Below, in pieces: positions 16,798 through 26,388 of a stretch of 64,000 bases of DNA. The translations under genes were made by a program, and so were the position numbers. The notes beneath the pieces are model-generated. The model worked only from the letters and a program-made list of their open reading frames with translations. It was not told where the DNA came from and searched no databases. The stretch covers positions 1 through 64,000 of the forward strand of contig NZ_BAUA01000114.1 of the NCBI RefSeq assembly GCF_000710915.1. Direction: 5' to 3'. The number at the start of each line of letters is the position of its first letter. Positions within the stretch are counted from its first letter, which is position 1. This stretch comes from Nocardia brasiliensis IFM 10847. GTDB lineage: Bacteria; Actinomycetota; Actinomycetes; Mycobacteriales; Mycobacteriaceae.

Positions 16798-17050
16798 TTC
16801 CATCACCATCCGGGGCGTCCTCGTCCTCGTCGCGGGCCTCGTCGCGCGGGCGACGAGCCTTGAAATAGGCGGTGCCGAGAAGTCCCGCGATGCTGGTTAT
16901 GACCGCGGTCATCGCGACCGCGACCTCGGGTTGGGGCCGATAGTCCTCGGCCCGGATCGCCGGCATCAGCACGAACGAAACGAGCCACCCGACGGTTATC
17001 GCCACCGAGATGCCTGCGAGCACCTTGACCAGGAGTCCGTTCTCGTCCAC
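16787..17050 (-). CDS. Holin-like membrane protein 2
   Basis: 87 residues, GTG start. Two transmembrane helices (about 7-30 and 43-62) and a highly charged C-terminal tail rich in Asp/Glu/Arg, the usual class II holin layout. Downstream of the endolysin genes. Would permeabilise the cytoplasmic membrane to release endolysin. Confidence 0.7.
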   Translation of the reverse strand: MDENGLLVKVLAGISVAITVGWLVSFVLMPAIRAEDYRPQPEVAVAMTAVITSIAGLLGTAYFKARRPRDEARDEDEDAPDGDGNDH

Positions 17051-17132
17051 GCTTCACCACCTCTCCACACGTGCACACATCCGGGATTCGCCCGAGCAGC
17101 CAGCGCGGGCCACCCCGAGGCCCGGTCACCGC

Positions 17133-17387
17133 TCAGTCCTCGTCGCCCGACACGGGCCGCAATAGAGCACGTACGGCGGCCGGCAGTTTCAGCTCCGGCC
17201 ATACCTTCGCGCGCGCCGTCACCAGCGCGCCGCCGCCGAGGATCGCCGCGGCGATGCCGATGATCAGATCCTCGGTCGCGTGGTCGACGATCCCCTTGCT
17301 GACGAGGTAGCCGACGACGAGCACGACCACGGGGCCGACCCGGGCCGCGAGGGGCTCCTCGTTCCACCACTTCCGCAACGCGTTCAC
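17133..17387 (-). CDS. Holin-like membrane protein 1
   Basis: 84 residues. GTG start overlaps the muramidase stop (GTGA). Two hydrophobic helices (VGPVVVLVVGYLVSKGIV and LIIGIAAAILGGGALV). Directly after the endolysin genes, so the best primary holin candidate. Confidence 0.75.
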   Translation of the reverse strand: MNALRKWWNEEPLAARVGPVVVLVVGYLVSKGIVDHATEDLIIGIAAAILGGGALVTARAKVWPELKLPAAVRALLRPVSGDED

Positions 17388-18301
17388 GACTTCGCCTCCA
17401 GCAGTTCGAGAATCCGCTCGTTCTGTCGCATCACGTGCGCGATGCCGTCGACGAGAGTGCGGCGCGGGTTGTCGCTGTCGGCGCCGTCGCCGAGCTGGGG
17501 CCAGCCGTCGAAATTCGGCGAACCGCACAGCTGATCGAGGATGACCGCGACCGCCTCGACGAGATACCGGCCGCGGTCGGGGGCGGTTTCGACCGCCTTG
17601 CCGAGCAGCTCGGTCCAGCCCGCGCGGTCTGGGCCCATCAGCTGGACAGCGACATCTTCTGCATCGGACATGGGGTGCTCCTTGTCTGCGCTGAACAGCG
17701 CGGTGAGTTCCGCGGTCGTGCCGCGGAAGGCCCACGCGTCGATCTGGAGACCGGCGACACGGGCCCTTTGTGTGAATTGCAGGACAGCGACCCTGTTGCC
17801 GCCGTAGGGGTTCCAGCCGCTGGCGCTGGGGCCGGGGTAGAGCGCAGAGGCGTAGCCGGTCTGGTCGCTGCCGTAGCTCGAGGCCATCAAAGGCGGCAGG
17901 CCCGACAGGTCAGGGCGGCCGATGCCGTCCCAGTACCAGCGCGGCAGATACAACAGGGCGACGTGGTAGCCGCGGCGCACGAACTCGGCGTGCACGCCGC
18001 GCAGCACTTCGATCTGACCGGAACCGTTCTCGTGGTCGAGCATCACCGGCACGCCGCGGTCGGGCTCCGCGTGCTCGTAGTTGTCGACCTGCGCGGCCGC
18101 CGGTGTGGTGGTGACGTAGTGATAGGCCATGAACGCCAGGTTGTTTCGCTGCGCCCCGGCCTTCTGCTCGTGGTAGGCGGGGCTGGTGTACGTGCTGCCC
18201 TCGGTCGCCTTCGCAATGACCGCCGAGAACCCCTCGCCCGCAACCTGATCGAGGTCGATCCCCCGCTGCCATCCGGAGATGTCGACGCCGTAGACGGTCA
18301 T
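17384..18301 (-). CDS. Endolysin, GH25 muramidase
   Basis: 305 residues. N-terminal glycoside hydrolase 25 domain (about 1-190): starts VYGVDISGWQ, with catalytic acidic residues D7 and the DxE pair D89/E91 in MLDHENGSG. C-terminal 100 residues are helical and may bind the cell wall or oligomerise. Hydrolyses peptidoglycan glycan strands at lysis. ATG overlaps the C39-like peptidase stop (ATGA), so the two lysins are coupled. Confidence 0.92.
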   Translation of the reverse strand: MTVYGVDISGWQRGIDLDQVAGEGFSAVIAKATEGSTYTSPAYHEQKAGAQRNNLAFMAYHYVTTTPAAAQVDNYEHAEPDRGVPVMLDHENGSGQIEVLRGVHAEFVRRGYHVALLYLPRWYWDGIGRPDLSGLPPLMASSYGSDQTGYASALYPGPSASGWNPYGGNRVAVLQFTQRARVAGLQIDAWAFRGTTAELTALFSADKEHPMSDAEDVAVQLMGPDRAGWTELLGKAVETAPDRGRYLVEAVAVILDQLCGSPNFDGWPQLGDGADSDNPRRTLVDGIAHVMRQNERILELLEAKS

Positions 18302-18897
18302 GACCGCGGCCCCATCATCTGCGTCGCGATCTCGTCCCACACCGCGATGTCCGGGGCGCCCAGCGGCGCGCACGCGTAGCCCTTCGGCGGTATCAGCGAG
18401 GCGAGCTGACCGAGGGAGATCCAATACCCGTACGGGCGGAATCCGGAGTCGGCGACCCAGATAGCCTCGTCGTCGGAGTAGCCCATGAGCGCGATGTAGT
18501 GATAGACCGTCCCGCCGCTGTAGGCGGGCGACGCCGATCCGTTCACCCCGCGTGGGTAGTTCGACGGCGGGGCCACGATGTTGGCGACGATCCCGAATCC
18601 GGCGTCGATGCTGGCGCGGATGTCGGCCCACAATCGATCGATCTGGCCAGGGGTGGGCGGATCGTCGGGCATCTGCCGCACGAGGTAAACGTCTCCGCAG
18701 AACGCATTGAGCACCGGCGCGATCAGCCCGATGTGGTCGGTGCCGTTGCGGGTGGTGCGCATCGCGTTGGCCATCGCCTGTTCGGTGACATGGATGCCTC
18801 GCCCGCTCAGCACGACCTGCGTCGAGGCGGGTCCGCACCAATACGGTGTCTCCTGCGGCACAACTGACCGGTCGTAGGACAGCACGGTTTCACTCAT
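18298..18897 (-). CDS. Endolysin peptidase, C39-like
   Basis: 199 residues. Papain-like C39 peptidase: catalytic Cys21 in PYWCGPAST, a His in VYHYIALMGY and an Asp in WVADSG. In many actinophages this domain is fused to the N-terminus of endolysin A; here it is a separate gene overlapping the muramidase. Probably cuts peptidoglycan stem peptides or cross-links. Confidence 0.88.
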   Translation of the reverse strand: MSETVLSYDRSVVPQETPYWCGPASTQVVLSGRGIHVTEQAMANAMRTTRNGTDHIGLIAPVLNAFCGDVYLVRQMPDDPPTPGQIDRLWADIRASIDAGFGIVANIVAPPSNYPRGVNGSASPAYSGGTVYHYIALMGYSDDEAIWVADSGFRPYGYWISLGQLASLIPPKGYACAPLGAPDIAVWDEIATQMMGPRS

Positions 18898-19423
18898 CGT
18901 CGGGGGCCTCCTGTGCTTGTGCCTTCCGGCGTGCCTTCTCGAGCTGCTCCTGCGCGGCGCGCACTACATCGATGTGACGCGGGATGTCCTTCTCCAGCTG
19001 GGCGGCCATCGCGGCGCGCTGTTCGGGGTCGGTCATCGCCGCGATCTGATCGGCGAGGCTCGGTTTGACCGCGCGTAGCATCTGCTCGGCTTGGGTGTAC
19101 TGCTGCTCGGGTGTCGACGCCGGCGCGGCCTCGGCGCGTGCGGCGGCCTGCTGCTCGTATTCCTCGCGTTTGACCCACTGTTGAGGTTGCAGCCATGCCG
19201 CGGCCTCGGGGTGTTCGCCGGTGCCGACCGGCATCTCGGTCATGAGGTCGGGCACGACCACTACGCCGCGGTTGATCAGCGCCTGCGCCCACGCCTGGCG
19301 AACGCGCGGATGGATCGGCACGAGCACGTCGGGGTTCCCGGCCTGGCCCGGGAAGGCGTCCAACAGCGCCATCAGCATGGTCAGCTGGTCGCCGCCGTCC
19401 CGGAAAATCGGATGTTCGGTCAC
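18890..19423 (-). CDS. DUF2744-like phage protein
   Basis: 177 residues. N-terminal alpha/beta part (PIFRDGGDQLTMLMALLDAF...) resembles the mycobacteriophage gp29-type DUF2744 family; the C-terminal half is an Ala/Glu/Gln coiled coil. Lies between the last minor tail gene and the lysins. Function unknown, possibly a virion-associated factor. Confidence 0.65.
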   Translation of the reverse strand: MTEHPIFRDGGDQLTMLMALLDAFPGQAGNPDVLVPIHPRVRQAWAQALINRGVVVVPDLMTEMPVGTGEHPEAAAWLQPQQWVKREEYEQQAAARAEAAPASTPEQQYTQAEQMLRAVKPSLADQIAAMTDPEQRAAMAAQLEKDIPRHIDVVRAAQEQLEKARRKAQAQEAPDDE

Positions 19424-19433
19424 AGAAATGTCC

Positions 19434-21140
19434 TCACGAGATCAGGTGCACGCCGATGTTCTGTAGCGTCGTGAACGCCTTGGTCAGCAGCCGCGCGTTA
19501 CGGGCCGCCATCGACATCGCAGCGTCCGCTTTGCCTACAGTGGTCGACCAGCCGAAGAACTTCCCCGCCTCGAAGTCCCAATCGATTTCCATCTCCTCGA
19601 CCTGATCCACGAACAACTTGTCGGTGACGTGGCTCGCGGTCGAGATGATGCGGTGACCGATGTCGTAATCGAGCCCCGGAATGTATTCGCCGCCGTCGCG
19701 CATCGTGAACTGGTGGGCGGTCTGAGATTTCGTGACCTCGAACCCCGCCCGCAGCGCGGCGACCGCCGACAGGGACCACGAATTGTTTTCCGCGCCCTGC
19801 TGATAGATCTCATACAGGTGAATCCATCCGAGATTATGGGCGCGAGTGTGGTTCGTCCATTGCAACCAAGCGAAAATGGTTCCCACCAGGAACGGCATTA
19901 CCACGTCGGCGACAATCGAGCCGAGCCCGCTGAATCCGCCGAGTAGGAAATAGCCGATCAAGGCGGCGATGGATTCGATAGTGAGCCGTGCGAGTTGGTC
20001 GACGAGGGGGTTGTCGCCGCCGACTATCACGCTGACCGCGGTCGCGGGCGCCCAGGTGAGCTCGCTGGTTTCGATCTGGCTGTATCTGCTGTCGCGCACG
20101 GTGACGTGCGGGTGCGAGGGGATGGTGCCGTGGTAGTGGCCCTGGTAGTACTCGTCGGGCCAGATCGACTGATCGTCGTCCACGAACAGCCGAACATCCT
20201 CGACGAACCCGGACAGGAATTGCGCGACCGTGCGCTGTAACCCTGCTGCGATCCCGCCGCCGGTGCCGGTGCCATCGGCCGAGTAGTAGCCCGAATTGTC
20301 GACCACTTCGAAAACCAATGCGAGATTCTCGCAGGTGTCGACACCCTCGACCGGGCACGTCTCGCCGTCCACGGTCACGATGCGGCGATAGGTGATCGTG
20401 AGTTGTGCGTCGTCGAGCGCGTCGCCGATGATCTGATCCATGCGATTCATGCGAGTGGCAAGAATCGTCCACAAACTCGAATCGTCCAGATCGAACGGTT
20501 TGCATTTGATCAGGACCTGCCAGTCTGACCAATCGAAAAGATCATCCCAGGATTCGACATTGAATGGATCGTCCGGCATTGTCCACGGGTGCCCGTTGAG
20601 CCTTATCAGATTCATCAGGACCATCATGGAGATTGCCCACTTGGCAGGTCCGAAAATTGGTAGTACACGCGGGAATTGGAAAATCGGGATCGGCAATGCC
20701 GGGTTGGGTGGGCCGAGCATGAATTGCAAGAATTGGAGGTCGTCCACGAAATTCACTTCGAGATAGTGAACGCGGTTCTTCGTGACTACCTTCCAGTTTT
20801 TCAGCAGCCCCGACCATCGTTTCGCGCCGCCCATCACGTCGACGGTGACGATTACGTTTTTCTTGGCTTCGGGATCATCGGGAATCGACACGAGCCAGCG
20901 GGCTAGGTGATGGTCGAGGCGCAGGCGCAGTTGCCCGCCGACGCTCTTGTTGTTCTTCCACGGGAATTTCCCGGCGACGGTGTCCGGCACCCGGCCTTGC
21001 AGAACAGCCCCCGGTGAGCCGTCGGGACGGTTCTTCCACAGCCGCGTCAACGGCGGGGTGCGGCGCAGGCGGGTGAGGTTGTCGCGGATCTCGTCGGTCT
21101 GCGCAGACAAGGCTTCGATGTCGGCGAACGTGGTGGTCAA
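19434..21140 (-). CDS. Minor tail protein (Gp37/ReqiPepy6-like, baseplate upper region)
   Basis: 568 residues from TTG 21140, which overlaps the previous stop (TTGA) and has GGGGGTGA just upstream; a GTG 5 codons earlier is also possible. Beta-rich N-terminus (VGGQLRLRLDHHLARW, KNVIVTVDV) followed by a glycine-rich hydrophobic segment (about 420-460) and a C-terminal domain typical of actinophage minor tail proteins. Probably part of the tail tip. Confidence 0.78.
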   Translation of the reverse strand: MTTTFADIEALSAQTDEIRDNLTRLRRTPPLTRLWKNRPDGSPGAVLQGRVPDTVAGKFPWKNNKSVGGQLRLRLDHHLARWLVSIPDDPEAKKNVIVTVDVMGGAKRWSGLLKNWKVVTKNRVHYLEVNFVDDLQFLQFMLGPPNPALPIPIFQFPRVLPIFGPAKWAISMMVLMNLIRLNGHPWTMPDDPFNVESWDDLFDWSDWQVLIKCKPFDLDDSSLWTILATRMNRMDQIIGDALDDAQLTITYRRIVTVDGETCPVEGVDTCENLALVFEVVDNSGYYSADGTGTGGGIAAGLQRTVAQFLSGFVEDVRLFVDDDQSIWPDEYYQGHYHGTIPSHPHVTVRDSRYSQIETSELTWAPATAVSVIVGGDNPLVDQLARLTIESIAALIGYFLLGGFSGLGSIVADVVMPFLVGTIFAWLQWTNHTRAHNLGWIHLYEIYQQGAENNSWSLSAVAALRAGFEVTKSQTAHQFTMRDGGEYIPGLDYDIGHRIISTASHVTDKLFVDQVEEMEIDWDFEAGKFFGWSTTVGKADAAMSMAARNARLLTKAFTTLQNIGVHLIS

Positions 21141-22045
21141 ATCGTCACCCCCCACGGTCGCGAGAACCGGCGCGGAATCCAGAACTTGATGCCGGCGCCC
21201 GCCTGCACGCCCTCGCATTGGACGGTGACCGGGGTCGGTGGCGTCCATGGCGCGATCGGGTAGAGAATCCCGTTGGATTGCCAGCGGTCTTGTACGGGTG
21301 CACCATTCGCGGCGATCAGCGTCGGCTCGTCCGGGTCGCTGTCGATCGAGGTGTCCTCACCGGTGACCAGCGTCGGCAACCACACCATCCGCGCGGCGTC
21401 GTCGGCGGCCCGGTTGAACGGATAGGTCGCCTTCGCGTAGATCTTCTGACCCCAGCTGCGATCGAAGACCCGCCATCGCCCCGGCGCGTTCGCGAAGCCG
21501 CGCCAGAACACCGGCACGTCGCCGCGGTTGGGGACCATGACCGTCCCGGTCGCGGTCGATGTCGGCGGAATCCACTCCAGCTCGACCGGGGACGATTCCC
21601 AGAACGGACGCTCACACGCCGCGCTGATACCGAGAGTCGACTCGTGACGCAGCCATGGGTCGTAGCCCTCCCACTCGGCCGAGGCGTAGGCGATCGGCTC
21701 GGTCAGCAACCGCATCTCCAGCCGCCGGACACCGTACGACGTGTGCGCCTCCAGCCAGAACGTGTCTTCACCGACGAGGCCGAGTGCCATCCGGAAACGA
21801 GAATCGCGGTCGGCCCATTGCGCCGGATCGCGGCCGCTGATCTGCACCGAGAACACGGGGTCGCGGCGTTCGAAGGTCATGCCCTGGTAGTGCGCGCCGG
21901 TCGCACTGTTGAGCCAGTACGTTTTCGCTGGGGCGTCGATGAGTTTCGACGGCCCCTTGCGCAGCAGTACGCCCTCGGACTCGTCGGTCAGGTTCCAGCG
22001 GGAACCGTCGCGGCCGAGCAAGAACAGTGTCAGGTACTCGCTCAC
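21137..22045 (-). CDS. Distal-tail-like minor tail protein
   Basis: 302 residues, GTG start overlapping the tape-measure stop. Beta-sandwich protein with an N-terminal tail-tube-like part (GVRRLEMRLLTEPIAY) and a C-terminal galectin-like part (RGDVPVFWRGFANAPGRW). Position right after the tape measure is that of the Dit hub protein that links tube to tip. Confidence 0.78.
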   Translation of the reverse strand: MSEYLTLFLLGRDGSRWNLTDESEGVLLRKGPSKLIDAPAKTYWLNSATGAHYQGMTFERRDPVFSVQISGRDPAQWADRDSRFRMALGLVGEDTFWLEAHTSYGVRRLEMRLLTEPIAYASAEWEGYDPWLRHESTLGISAACERPFWESSPVELEWIPPTSTATGTVMVPNRGDVPVFWRGFANAPGRWRVFDRSWGQKIYAKATYPFNRAADDAARMVWLPTLVTGEDTSIDSDPDEPTLIAANGAPVQDRWQSNGILYPIAPWTPPTPVTVQCEGVQAGAGIKFWIPRRFSRPWGVTI

Positions 22046-25000
22046 CCGGGCAGCCCCGCCATCGCGCCTTGCGCCTGTAGCGCGGACCACCGGTCTTGCT
22101 CGCGCACGAGCTCGCCCATGTCGGTCACCGTGACCGGGGCGTGGAAGTGCACGCCGTGATCGCGATTCACCGTGCGCGAATCGCCGCCGCGCGGGGTCAT
22201 CCCGGCGGGCAGCGGCGGCAGCGGCATCGGCAGTCCGGCGTTGATCGCCTCCAGCTGCGGCCCCCACGTCTCGGCCGGGCCCGCGCTCACCACGAACTCT
22301 TTGTTGCTCAGCCACGGCGCGGGGATGCTGTCGCTGGTGGTGGTGCCCGGCCCGAACACCCAACCGCCATTCCGATAGCCGTGACCCTGCCCCCACACCC
22401 CCACCGGCGTCCCATACCGGGCGACCGTATAGCGCAGCGCCGCAGCGATATTCGCCGACGGATGCCAGATGTCGGACGGATACAGCTCGGACTTGTAGGA
22501 GTTGAACGTCGGGTCGATCACCTGCATCAGGCCCTTGCTCGGGATGCCCTTCTTGGCGTTGCTGTCCCAGAGGTTGATCGCGCGCGGGTTACCGCCGGAC
22601 TCCGACTGCATCTGCGCCAGGCCCAGACTCAGCCAGCTCGCCGGCATCGCGAGCGCGGACAGCACCGAGGCGAACGTCGGCGACCACTGCTGCACCCCGC
22701 CGCCCGGGTTGTACTCCGGGCTCGGCGTGCCCTGCTCGCCGGTGCTGCTGCTCGACGAACTCGTGCCGGACTCGCTGCCCTTCTTGTCGACGGGCAGGTT
22801 CTTCGGGGTGTAGTCGTAGCCTTCGCCGTCGGCAGGCTGCCCGGGTTCGCCTTGCCCGGCCTTGCCGGCGTAGAAGTTGATCGCGGTGTTCAGGCTGCGG
22901 GTGTAGACGTTGCCGCCGGACAAGATGCTGTTCTCCAGGCCGAACATCGCGAGGATGCCCTCGGCGAGGATGCCCGCGCCCTTGGCCGCGATTCCCGGCA
23001 GACTGATATCGACATCGCCTGCGCCGCTTCCACTTCCGGATTTCGACGATTGCAGCGAACGCAGCTTCTGCGCGCGCTGGTTCTGGGCCCGCTGGTAGTC
23101 GCGGTCCGCGGCCGCCTTCTCCTCGGCGGTCGCGTTCGGGTCCGCATAGATCTGATTGCGCTTGGTGTTGGCCTGGTCAACCGAAGCGTCGGCGTCCTCC
23201 CGTTCGAGCTCGTCGTCGCTGCGGCGGCCCGGCAGCGCCTGCTGCGGCAACACCTCCGACGACGGGCCCGGCGTGCCGGAGCGCCCTGCCTTGCGGTCCT
23301 CGAGCTGGCGCACCTTCAGCTCGGCCTCACGCACTGCCAGCTCGGCGGCTTCACGCTCGGACGGCTTCACGTTCTTCTTGAAATCCAGTGCGCGCAAACG
23401 CTCCTGCGCCTGTGTGACCGCGTTCTGCGCCTGCGCGAGGTCGATATCGTCCTTCTCGCCCCACGGCTTGACCGCACCGCCCTGCGCCATCGGCTGCACG
23501 AGACCGGCTTGCAGCGCCGCACGGAACCGGTACACGCCAGCTTGCCCGCCGAGCTTGTCAACATCAGAGGTAGTGAGCATGTGCTCGCCGGGCATGCCGA
23601 GCAGCGCCACACTGTCGCGCCCGGGGATGCCACCCTCGATCGGCCCGCCGCCGGCGTAATGGACGTAGCCGGACTCGGGAGAATACGTGTCGGCGTTCTC
23701 GCGAACAGCCGGGCTGTCGATGCCCTGCTGCACGCGCAACATAATGTTCTTGGTGACCGGCCTGGTCGCCTCGGCCTCGATCTTCACCAGCTGCGCGCGG
23801 GCCTGCTCGTCGTTCAGCGTGACGACGACGGTCTTGTCCGGCAGCTCCTGCACCGTGTAGCCGAGCTTGCGCATCGCATCCTGCTGCTCGACCGTCGCCG
23901 ACTTCAAAACCACAGTGTTCGCGGTCACCCGGTCGACTTCGACGCCGTACGAAGCGAACGCGTCCCGGCCTTGCTGCGTCAGCTCGAACAAACCCCGGGA
24001 TGCGTCAGTCACCTGGACGGCTTCGTTGCCTTCGCGCGCCATGGCTTCTGACGTCTCGTTCATCTTGCCGCCGAGCGTGGCCGCGGACTCGCCGACGTCG
24101 TTGTACGCGGCCTTCAGCTGCGCGAGGTCCGGCAACACTTCCTCGCTGCCCTGAGCGGCGAGCGCGGCCTGTGCCTTGTCGATCCCCTCGCGGTACTTCT
24201 TGACCGCCTCTGGAAGCCCTTGCAACGCTTGGGCAATCTCGGTGTCCGACAGCCCTGATGCCCGCGCCCGCCCGAAGGTGTTGGCGCTCTCGGGGGTCGC
24301 GTCCCGCTGCTCGAGGATGATCTGTGTCAGCCGCTCGTTGATCTGATCCCGGGCGACCGGGTCGACGCCGGTCGACGCGCGAACAAAAGCTTCGCGCCCA
24401 ACACCCAATGTGCTTGCGCGGGTGAGGTATCCCTCTTTGCCGAACTGCTCGGCCGCAGTCGACAGGGTGGCTTGGGTGGCCTTGCCGGTCGTCTCGTCGA
24501 GGGTGCGGCCCAACGCCTCGAGCTTGGCGCGTTGTTCCTCGGCGGCGCGCGCGGCCTCGGCGTGCCGTTGCGCGAGGATGCCGATACCGGCGGCCGCGAC
24601 ACCTACGCCGAGAGTGATCAGCCCCTGCGGGCCGATCATCGCCCCGATGCCACCGAGCGCGCGCCCGAAGTTCGAGGCGCTCGAGCTGGCAGCCATACCG
24701 TTGCGGAACGTGTCCAGCCGGGTGTTCGCGCCGCTGATGACGTTTTGCAAGCCGGTGAAGATCGGGCCGATCGTGCGGAACGCGAGATAGGACACGAGCA
24801 GGGTCTTGACGAGCCCCTCGTGATTCGCCAGCAGGGATGCAGCCCCCGACAGGAACGGCATCAGGATTGCCGACCACGCCTGCGCGGCCTCGTACACGGA
24901 CTTCAGGATCGTGCCGACCGATTGCAGGACGGGCACCCACCGGTCGAGCTGCTCTTGTCCCTGCACGAAGAACGTCGTCAGCTTCTCTTGTCCCTCAGTG

Positions 25001-26388
25001 GATTTGAGCCAGCCCGCCCATTTGTCGGTGAGCCGGTCGGTAGTCGCGAGGAAGCCCTCGCCGCCGAGCTTTCCCGCGTTCAGAACCGAGTTCAGCATCG
25101 AGCCGAGATTGCCGAGCACCGACAGCAACCGCCCGCCGGCCTCGATGCCCTCGTTCATCCACCGGTCCAGATCGCCCGCCTGATCGGCGCGCGTCAGGAA
25201 CGCATCGAACTGTGTCGCCGCATCGGTGAACGACTGCGCGAGCCGGGGCATCTTGTCGGTACCCGCATCGGTCAGGGTGAACAGGCTCGAGATGACCGGG
25301 GCGAGCGCACTGTTCAGAATCCCGGCCGAGGTGGCGGTGTTACGGAACACGGTGTCGACCGCGCCGACGGCACGCTCGGAGCCCAGCTCGCCGAGTATCG
25401 TCCGGAACCCGGTATTGAACTGGCCGGCCAGCAAGCCCATGCCACGATCGAGCGCGGGCAGCTGCTCATCGACCACGCGATGGAGCGGCTCGGTCAGGTT
25501 CTTCAGCGTGATCGACTGGACACGGTCCCCGATTCGCTCCCACTGCCCATCATGGGATTTCATGAGATCGACCAGGGCACGACCCTCACGGGTCAGACCC
25601 TCGTAAGCCTCCTGCCCCTTCTTGCCGTCAGCGAACGCGTCTTTCAACCCGTTCAGACCGATCGCCAAGGTCGTGCCGCCCGCGGCGGCCGCGGCGAAGA
25701 AGCCGGGCAGCAGCGCGGCGTTCTGCGTCAGCGCTTGCATGTCGGCGCCGATCGAAGCGACCGCGGCGCCGAGCGCGGGCACCTGCGACAGGCCGAGCGC
25801 GCCGGCGTTGAGAATGAGCGGGTTGGTCAGCAGGCCACCGAGCAGGCCCCGCGATCCGCCAGCGCTGCCGGTGTCGGCGCGCACGTTCACACCTACCGTG
25901 GTGCCGTTGAGTGCGGCGATCTGTGCTGCGGCCCCGGCGGTGTCGGCGTCGACGTTGACGGTCAGGTCTCGGTAGGAGGCTCGCAGCAACGCCAGATCGT
26001 CGGCCGCGGTGCGGGTGTCGGCGCCGACCTGCACGTCCACCCGCAGGTCCATCGCCGCCAGCCGCCCGCGGATCAGGGTCTCGACCGCATCGAGGGATAC
26101 CTCGTCGACACCGACTCGGACCTCGACCGCTCGCGCGATCGTCCGCAGGTGCGTGTCGAGTTCGTCCTCGAACTCCGAGGTGTCGGCATGGATCTTCACG
26201 TCCAGGTCGGCGTGAACGCGTTCGAGGTATTCCTGTAGCTCGCGCGCGAATTCCGTGAAATCCGGGTGGATTTCGACGCCGAGCTTTGCCTCGACCTCCT
26301 CGAGGTCTGCGCGCAGTTCCCGCACGAAACCGCTGAAATCGGGGCCGATAGAGACATCGGCCTCACCGGCGGAGAACCTCGTTGCCAC
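22042..26388 (-). CDS. Tape measure protein with C-terminal lytic transglycosylase domain
   Basis: 1448 residues, the largest gene. N-terminal 170 residues hold degenerate repeats (IHPDFTEF, IHADTSEF, VGADT) on long helices; the middle has hydrophobic segments; the C-terminus has an SLT domain (about 1230-1340) with catalytic Glu1263 in QSESGG and the GLMQV element. Sets tail length and may open peptidoglycan during DNA entry. GTG start abuts the chaperone stop. Confidence 0.95.
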   Translation of the reverse strand: MATRFSAGEADVSIGPDFSGFVRELRADLEEVEAKLGVEIHPDFTEFARELQEYLERVHADLDVKIHADTSEFEDELDTHLRTIARAVEVRVGVDEVSLDAVETLIRGRLAAMDLRVDVQVGADTRTAADDLALLRASYRDLTVNVDADTAGAAAQIAALNGTTVGVNVRADTGSAGGSRGLLGGLLTNPLILNAGALGLSQVPALGAAVASIGADMQALTQNAALLPGFFAAAAAGGTTLAIGLNGLKDAFADGKKGQEAYEGLTREGRALVDLMKSHDGQWERIGDRVQSITLKNLTEPLHRVVDEQLPALDRGMGLLAGQFNTGFRTILGELGSERAVGAVDTVFRNTATSAGILNSALAPVISSLFTLTDAGTDKMPRLAQSFTDAATQFDAFLTRADQAGDLDRWMNEGIEAGGRLLSVLGNLGSMLNSVLNAGKLGGEGFLATTDRLTDKWAGWLKSTEGQEKLTTFFVQGQEQLDRWVPVLQSVGTILKSVYEAAQAWSAILMPFLSGAASLLANHEGLVKTLLVSYLAFRTIGPIFTGLQNVISGANTRLDTFRNGMAASSSASNFGRALGGIGAMIGPQGLITLGVGVAAAGIGILAQRHAEAARAAEEQRAKLEALGRTLDETTGKATQATLSTAAEQFGKEGYLTRASTLGVGREAFVRASTGVDPVARDQINERLTQIILEQRDATPESANTFGRARASGLSDTEIAQALQGLPEAVKKYREGIDKAQAALAAQGSEEVLPDLAQLKAAYNDVGESAATLGGKMNETSEAMAREGNEAVQVTDASRGLFELTQQGRDAFASYGVEVDRVTANTVVLKSATVEQQDAMRKLGYTVQELPDKTVVVTLNDEQARAQLVKIEAEATRPVTKNIMLRVQQGIDSPAVRENADTYSPESGYVHYAGGGPIEGGIPGRDSVALLGMPGEHMLTTSDVDKLGGQAGVYRFRAALQAGLVQPMAQGGAVKPWGEKDDIDLAQAQNAVTQAQERLRALDFKKNVKPSEREAAELAVREAELKVRQLEDRKAGRSGTPGPSSEVLPQQALPGRRSDDELEREDADASVDQANTKRNQIYADPNATAEEKAAADRDYQRAQNQRAQKLRSLQSSKSGSGSGAGDVDISLPGIAAKGAGILAEGILAMFGLENSILSGGNVYTRSLNTAINFYAGKAGQGEPGQPADGEGYDYTPKNLPVDKKGSESGTSSSSSSTGEQGTPSPEYNPGGGVQQWSPTFASVLSALAMPASWLSLGLAQMQSESGGNPRAINLWDSNAKKGIPSKGLMQVIDPTFNSYKSELYPSDIWHPSANIAAALRYTVARYGTPVGVWGQGHGYRNGGWVFGPGTTTSDSIPAPWLSNKEFVVSAGPAETWGPQLEAINAGLPMPLPPLPAGMTPRGGDSRTVNRDHGVHFHAPVTVTDMGELVREQDRWSALQAQGAMAGLPG

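Noticed and set aside
24472..26238. 588-codon plus-strand frame
   Set aside because: Antisense to the tape measure gene; no motif or ribosome site.
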